Assembly (NCBI GenBank): GCA_002471865.1
Contig: DKQU01000095.1
Coordinates: 15,428 to 30,713 of the forward strand
Direction: 5' to 3'
Length of the DNA stretch: 15,286 nucleotides
Origin: Fidelibacterota bacterium UBA7300
GTDB lineage: Bacteria > Fidelibacterota > Marinisomatia > Marinisomatales > UBA2128
Shown here: in pieces, positions 13,584 to 15,286 of the stretch
Numbering within the stretch: position 1 is the stretch's first letter
How the letters are laid out: each line of letters starts with the position of its first letter
Notes under the pieces: model-generated
The model's input: the letters and a program-made list of their open reading frames with translations, nothing else
What the model was told of the DNA's origin: nothing
Database searches by the model: none
Program-made: the position numbers and the translations under genes

Positions 13584-14351
13584 ATGATGATATTTATCCT
13601 ATTCTTGTTTGGGGCAGTTATGGGCAGTTTCCTTAATGTCTGTATCTACCGAATCCCCCGGGAGATGAGCGTGGTGAAGCCGGGGTCGCGCTGCCCAGCC
13701 TGCCAGAAGCCAGTTCGAACCGTTCATAATCTTCCTATCGTGGGATACCTCATGCTCCGAGGAAAGTGCGCCGCCTGCGGTGCCGCTATCTCTTTGCGTT
13801 ATCTCGTAGTGGAGCTTCTTACTGGATTGCTTACAGCGGCGACATTTCTCAAATTTGGCACCACCCTCGAGGGAGCAATTTGGCTGGCGCTTGTCTTTCT
13901 CCTGATAGTAATCTCGTTTATTGACGCAGAGCACCTCTTTATTCCTGATTCACTGCTGATTGGGTGCGCTGTGGTGTGGATTGTCTCCATTATTTCGATC
14001 TGGTCGCCGGAGACTCTAAAGGTTGCACTGCTGGGAGCGGCGGCCTTTGGTGGATTCCTCCTTACAGCGAAGGTGTTGGGGAGACTGTTTTTCAGGAAAG
14101 AAGCTCTTGGCCTTGGGGATGTGAAGCTCGGTGTTGTTCTCGGCGCCTTTCTCGGGTGGGAACTGACAGTCGTGAGTCTCTATGCGGCGTTTCTGCTGGC
14201 GGCGCTGGTGGGCGGCGCGGGGCTCATCAGTAAAAAGGTTAGATTTGGACAGATGCTCCCTTTCGGTCCATTCCTCGCCCTGGGCGGCATCATCGCCATC
14301 TTCTGGGGCGATTGGGTCATTGCACAGTTTGTCCGGTGGATGCTATCCTGA
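13584..14351 (+). CDS. pilD: PilD prepilin peptidase and N-methyltransferase
   Basis: A 255-residue polytopic membrane aspartyl protease that removes prepilin leaders and methylates the new N-terminus. The start MMIFILFLFGAVMGSFLNVC and RIPREMSVVKPGSRCPAC are typical. The two CxxC zinc pairs (Cys37/40, Cys62/65) mark the bifunctional form with the methyltransferase part. The catalytic Asp residues are Asp114 in FIDAEHLFIPD and Asp179 in GLGDVKL. About seven further hydrophobic segments follow. TTG at 13581 and ATG at 13587 are alternative starts; no ribosome binding site separates them, and initiation probably depends on coupling to the preceding stop at 13578-13580. It is the last gene of the pilus cluster and should process all five pilin-like proteins here. 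It converges with the minus-strand tautomerase gene 26 bases away. Confidence 0.96.
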   Translation: MMIFILFLFGAVMGSFLNVCIYRIPREMSVVKPGSRCPACQKPVRTVHNLPIVGYLMLRGKCAACGAAISLRYLVVELLTGLLTAATFLKFGTTLEGAIWLALVFLLIVISFIDAEHLFIPDSLLIGCAVVWIVSIISIWSPETLKVALLGAAAFGGFLLTAKVLGRLFFRKEALGLGDVKLGVVLGAFLGWELTVVSLYAAFLLAALVGGAGLISKKVRFGQMLPFGPFLALGGIIAIFWGDWVIAQFVRWMLS

Positions 14352-14377
14352 GATGGTGAATTGGCAACAATATGTAA

Positions 14378-14569
14378 TCAAGGGAGGCCGACGGGTTTTC
14401 CTCCAATTGCCCATTCTCCAGGATTTGTTTCTTCGATGAGAACCCAGTTACCGTCACGTTTTTCTTCACCGGTTACTTTGACCATAGCCTCGGTAACCTT
14501 TTGAATCATTTCAGATTTCTGCTCCTCGCTGAAAACGCCTCGGACAATTTTAATAGTAGTAATAGGCAT
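14378..14569 (-). CDS. 4-oxalocrotonate tautomerase-like protein
   Basis: A 63-residue cytoplasmic protein of the tautomerase superfamily, whose members use an N-terminal Pro as general base for keto-enol chemistry. The start MPITTIKIV supplies Pro1 after Met removal. The helix FSEEQKSEMIQKVTEAMVKV and the C-terminal GEWAIGGKP (beta hairpin, with Trp replacing the usual Phe50) complete the fold. By simple alignment the Arg11 of classical 4-oxalocrotonate tautomerase is a Val, so the substrate may differ. The ribosome binding site AAGGAG (plus-strand CTCCTT, 14577-14582) is well placed. It lies downstream of purH on the same strand. No aromatic catabolism gene is near, so its pathway is unknown. 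Confidence 0.88.
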   Translation of the reverse strand: MPITTIKIVRGVFSEEQKSEMIQKVTEAMVKVTGEEKRDGNWVLIEETNPGEWAIGGKPVGLP

Positions 14570-14616
14570 ATTAAGACTCCTTTTATTTGTGAATCTTTGT
14601 AAAGGTACAGAATTAT

Positions 14617-14781
14617 TTAATACACATAAAGAAATTTGATCAAGTCATTATCCCATAACTCCAATCGAGGATAATTAAAGCTCAACCGGAATTGATTCCA
14701 ACCTTTAGATGTATGTTCGCAGATTTCTTTGATTTCTTTACCCAAGGAAACGGGTAGAGTGATAAAATGCCGCGAACTCAC
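14617..14781 (-). CDS. Possible 54-residue small protein following purH
   Basis: A GTG directly follows the purH TAA in the same frame and opens 54 sense codons, ending at TAA (14617-14619). The product begins VSSRHFITLPVSLGKEIKE and ends DLIKFLYVY. It has a plausible mix of charged and hydrophobic residues, with Trp, Tyr and Phe. I recognise no family. There is no Shine-Dalgarno sequence, so initiation would depend on termination-reinitiation after purH. It could equally be a decayed remnant or chance. It fills most of the 212-base gap between purH and the tautomerase gene. Confidence 0.3.
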   Translation of the reverse strand: MSSRHFITLPVSLGKEIKEICEHTSKGWNQFRLSFNYPRLELWDNDLIKFLYVY

Positions 14782-15286
14782 TTAGTGTTTAAAGCAGCGT
14801 GCCCCGGTAAACACCATGGCAATGCCGTGCTCGTCGCAGGCGGCTATGACCTCTTCGTCTCTGACCGACCCGCCGGGCTGGATAACTGCGGCAATGCCCG
14901 TATCCGCAATTGTGTCTATGCTGTCCCGGAAAGGGAAAAAGGCGTCAGACGCCAGGATCGCCCCCTCCAGATTGTCTCCTGACTTCCGCACCGCAATCTC
15001 CACCGCATCCACCCGAGAGACCTGACCGGGTCCGATGCCGAGAGTGGTATTATCCTTAGCGGTGAGGATACCGTTGGATTTTACATTTTTTAGCACCTTC
15101 CAGCCGAAAAGCATGTCTGCACTGTTTTGTTCTGATGGCTTCATTTTGGTTACGGTGCTTAGGGCTTCAGATGTTATGGTACTCACATCCGTTTCCTGAA
15201 CAAGAAGGCCGCCGTCTACATACTTAAATTCTATCTTAGGATCACGGGCGCCAAACTGACCAATCTCCAGAACACGGAGATTTTTC
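14782..15286 (-). CDS. purH: Bifunctional AICAR transformylase/IMP cyclohydrolase PurH, C-terminal part (cut by window edge)
   Basis: The last 168 codons of PurH, which carries out the final two steps of IMP synthesis. The visible part belongs to the AICAR formyltransferase domain. The frame runs off the right edge and includes KNLRVLEIG and then [12 protein letters not shown], the conserved 'GG-L-v-Q' segment. Further on come [58 protein letters not shown] and the terminal [11 protein letters not shown]. These match the family from 'W-v-v-k-h-v-k-S-N' to the usual 'T-G-x-R-h-F-x-H' end. One difference is Cys in ARCFKH, where His or Tyr is usual. The GTG start at 15186 is internal to the frame. 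It is unrelated to the pilus genes and convergent with them. Confidence 0.96.
   Translation of the reverse strand, partial: KNLRVLEIGQFGARDPKIEFKYVDGGLLVQETDVSTITSEALSTVTKMKPSEQNSADMLFGWKVLKNVKSNGILTAKDNTTLGIGPGQVSRVDAVEIAVRKSGDNLEGAILASDAFFPFRDSIDTIADTGIAAVIQPGGSVRDEEVIAACDEHGIAMVFTGARCFKH

Noticed and set aside
14383..14404. GGAGG...CCTCC inverted repeat near the pilD/tautomerase convergence, considered as a terminator
   Set aside because: It lies inside the 3' coding end of the tautomerase gene, has a long loop and lacks a T-tract after the stem.
1..15286. CRISPR arrays, tRNA or rRNA genes, insertion sequences, attachment sites
   Set aside because: No regularly spaced repeats, cloverleaf-like sequences, transposase genes or terminal inverted repeats were seen. 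The window is almost fully explained by the listed genes.

Overview
The window comes from a diderm (Gram-negative-type) bacterium, because it encodes an outer-membrane secretin. By eye, base composition is near half G+C. The phylum cannot be fixed from the sequence. A little-cultured marine or FCB-group lineage is only an impression.

Layout. (1) 1-1230, plus strand: 3' part of a long-chain acyl-CoA synthetase. (2) 1231-1524: A/T-rich intergenic region with a 12-base perfect palindrome, an exact 10-base direct repeat and a possible weak terminator. (3) 1525-9911, plus strand: one tightly packed operon for a type IV pilus/type II secretion-like machine. Its order is a winged-helix + PilM-like + PilN-like fusion (GspL-like layout), PilO, PilP/GspC, PilQ secretin, a degenerate receiver domain, PilB/GspE ATPase and PilC/GspF platform protein. 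Most neighbours overlap or abut. (4) 10026-10523: major pilin with a strong ribosome binding site, followed by a good intrinsic terminator at 10548-10579. (5) 10635-13580: four minor pilins in H-I-J-K-like order, chained by 4-base ATGA overlaps. Two carry large C-terminal domains: a probable concanavalin A-like (lectin/LamG-type) jelly roll and a phosphatidylethanolamine-binding protein (PEBP/YbhB) domain. (6) 13584-14351: PilD prepilin peptidase/N-methyltransferase. (7) Minus strand: a 4-oxalocrotonate-tautomerase-like protein, a possible 54-codon ORF, and the 3' part of purH entering from the right edge.

How it fits together. PilD cleaves and methylates the pilins. PilB powers assembly on PilC. 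The PilM/N-O-P proteins connect the inner-membrane platform to the secretin, through which the fibre leaves. The H-I-J-K pilins would prime the fibre and could place the lectin-like and PEBP domains at its tip. No PilT retraction ATPase lies in the window, so retraction cannot be judged.

The least ordinary points are the DNA-binding-type winged helix fused to the pilus inner-membrane scaffold, the PEBP-pilin fusion, the lectin-like minor pilin with an 8-C tract, and a receiver domain that has lost its phosphorylation residues.
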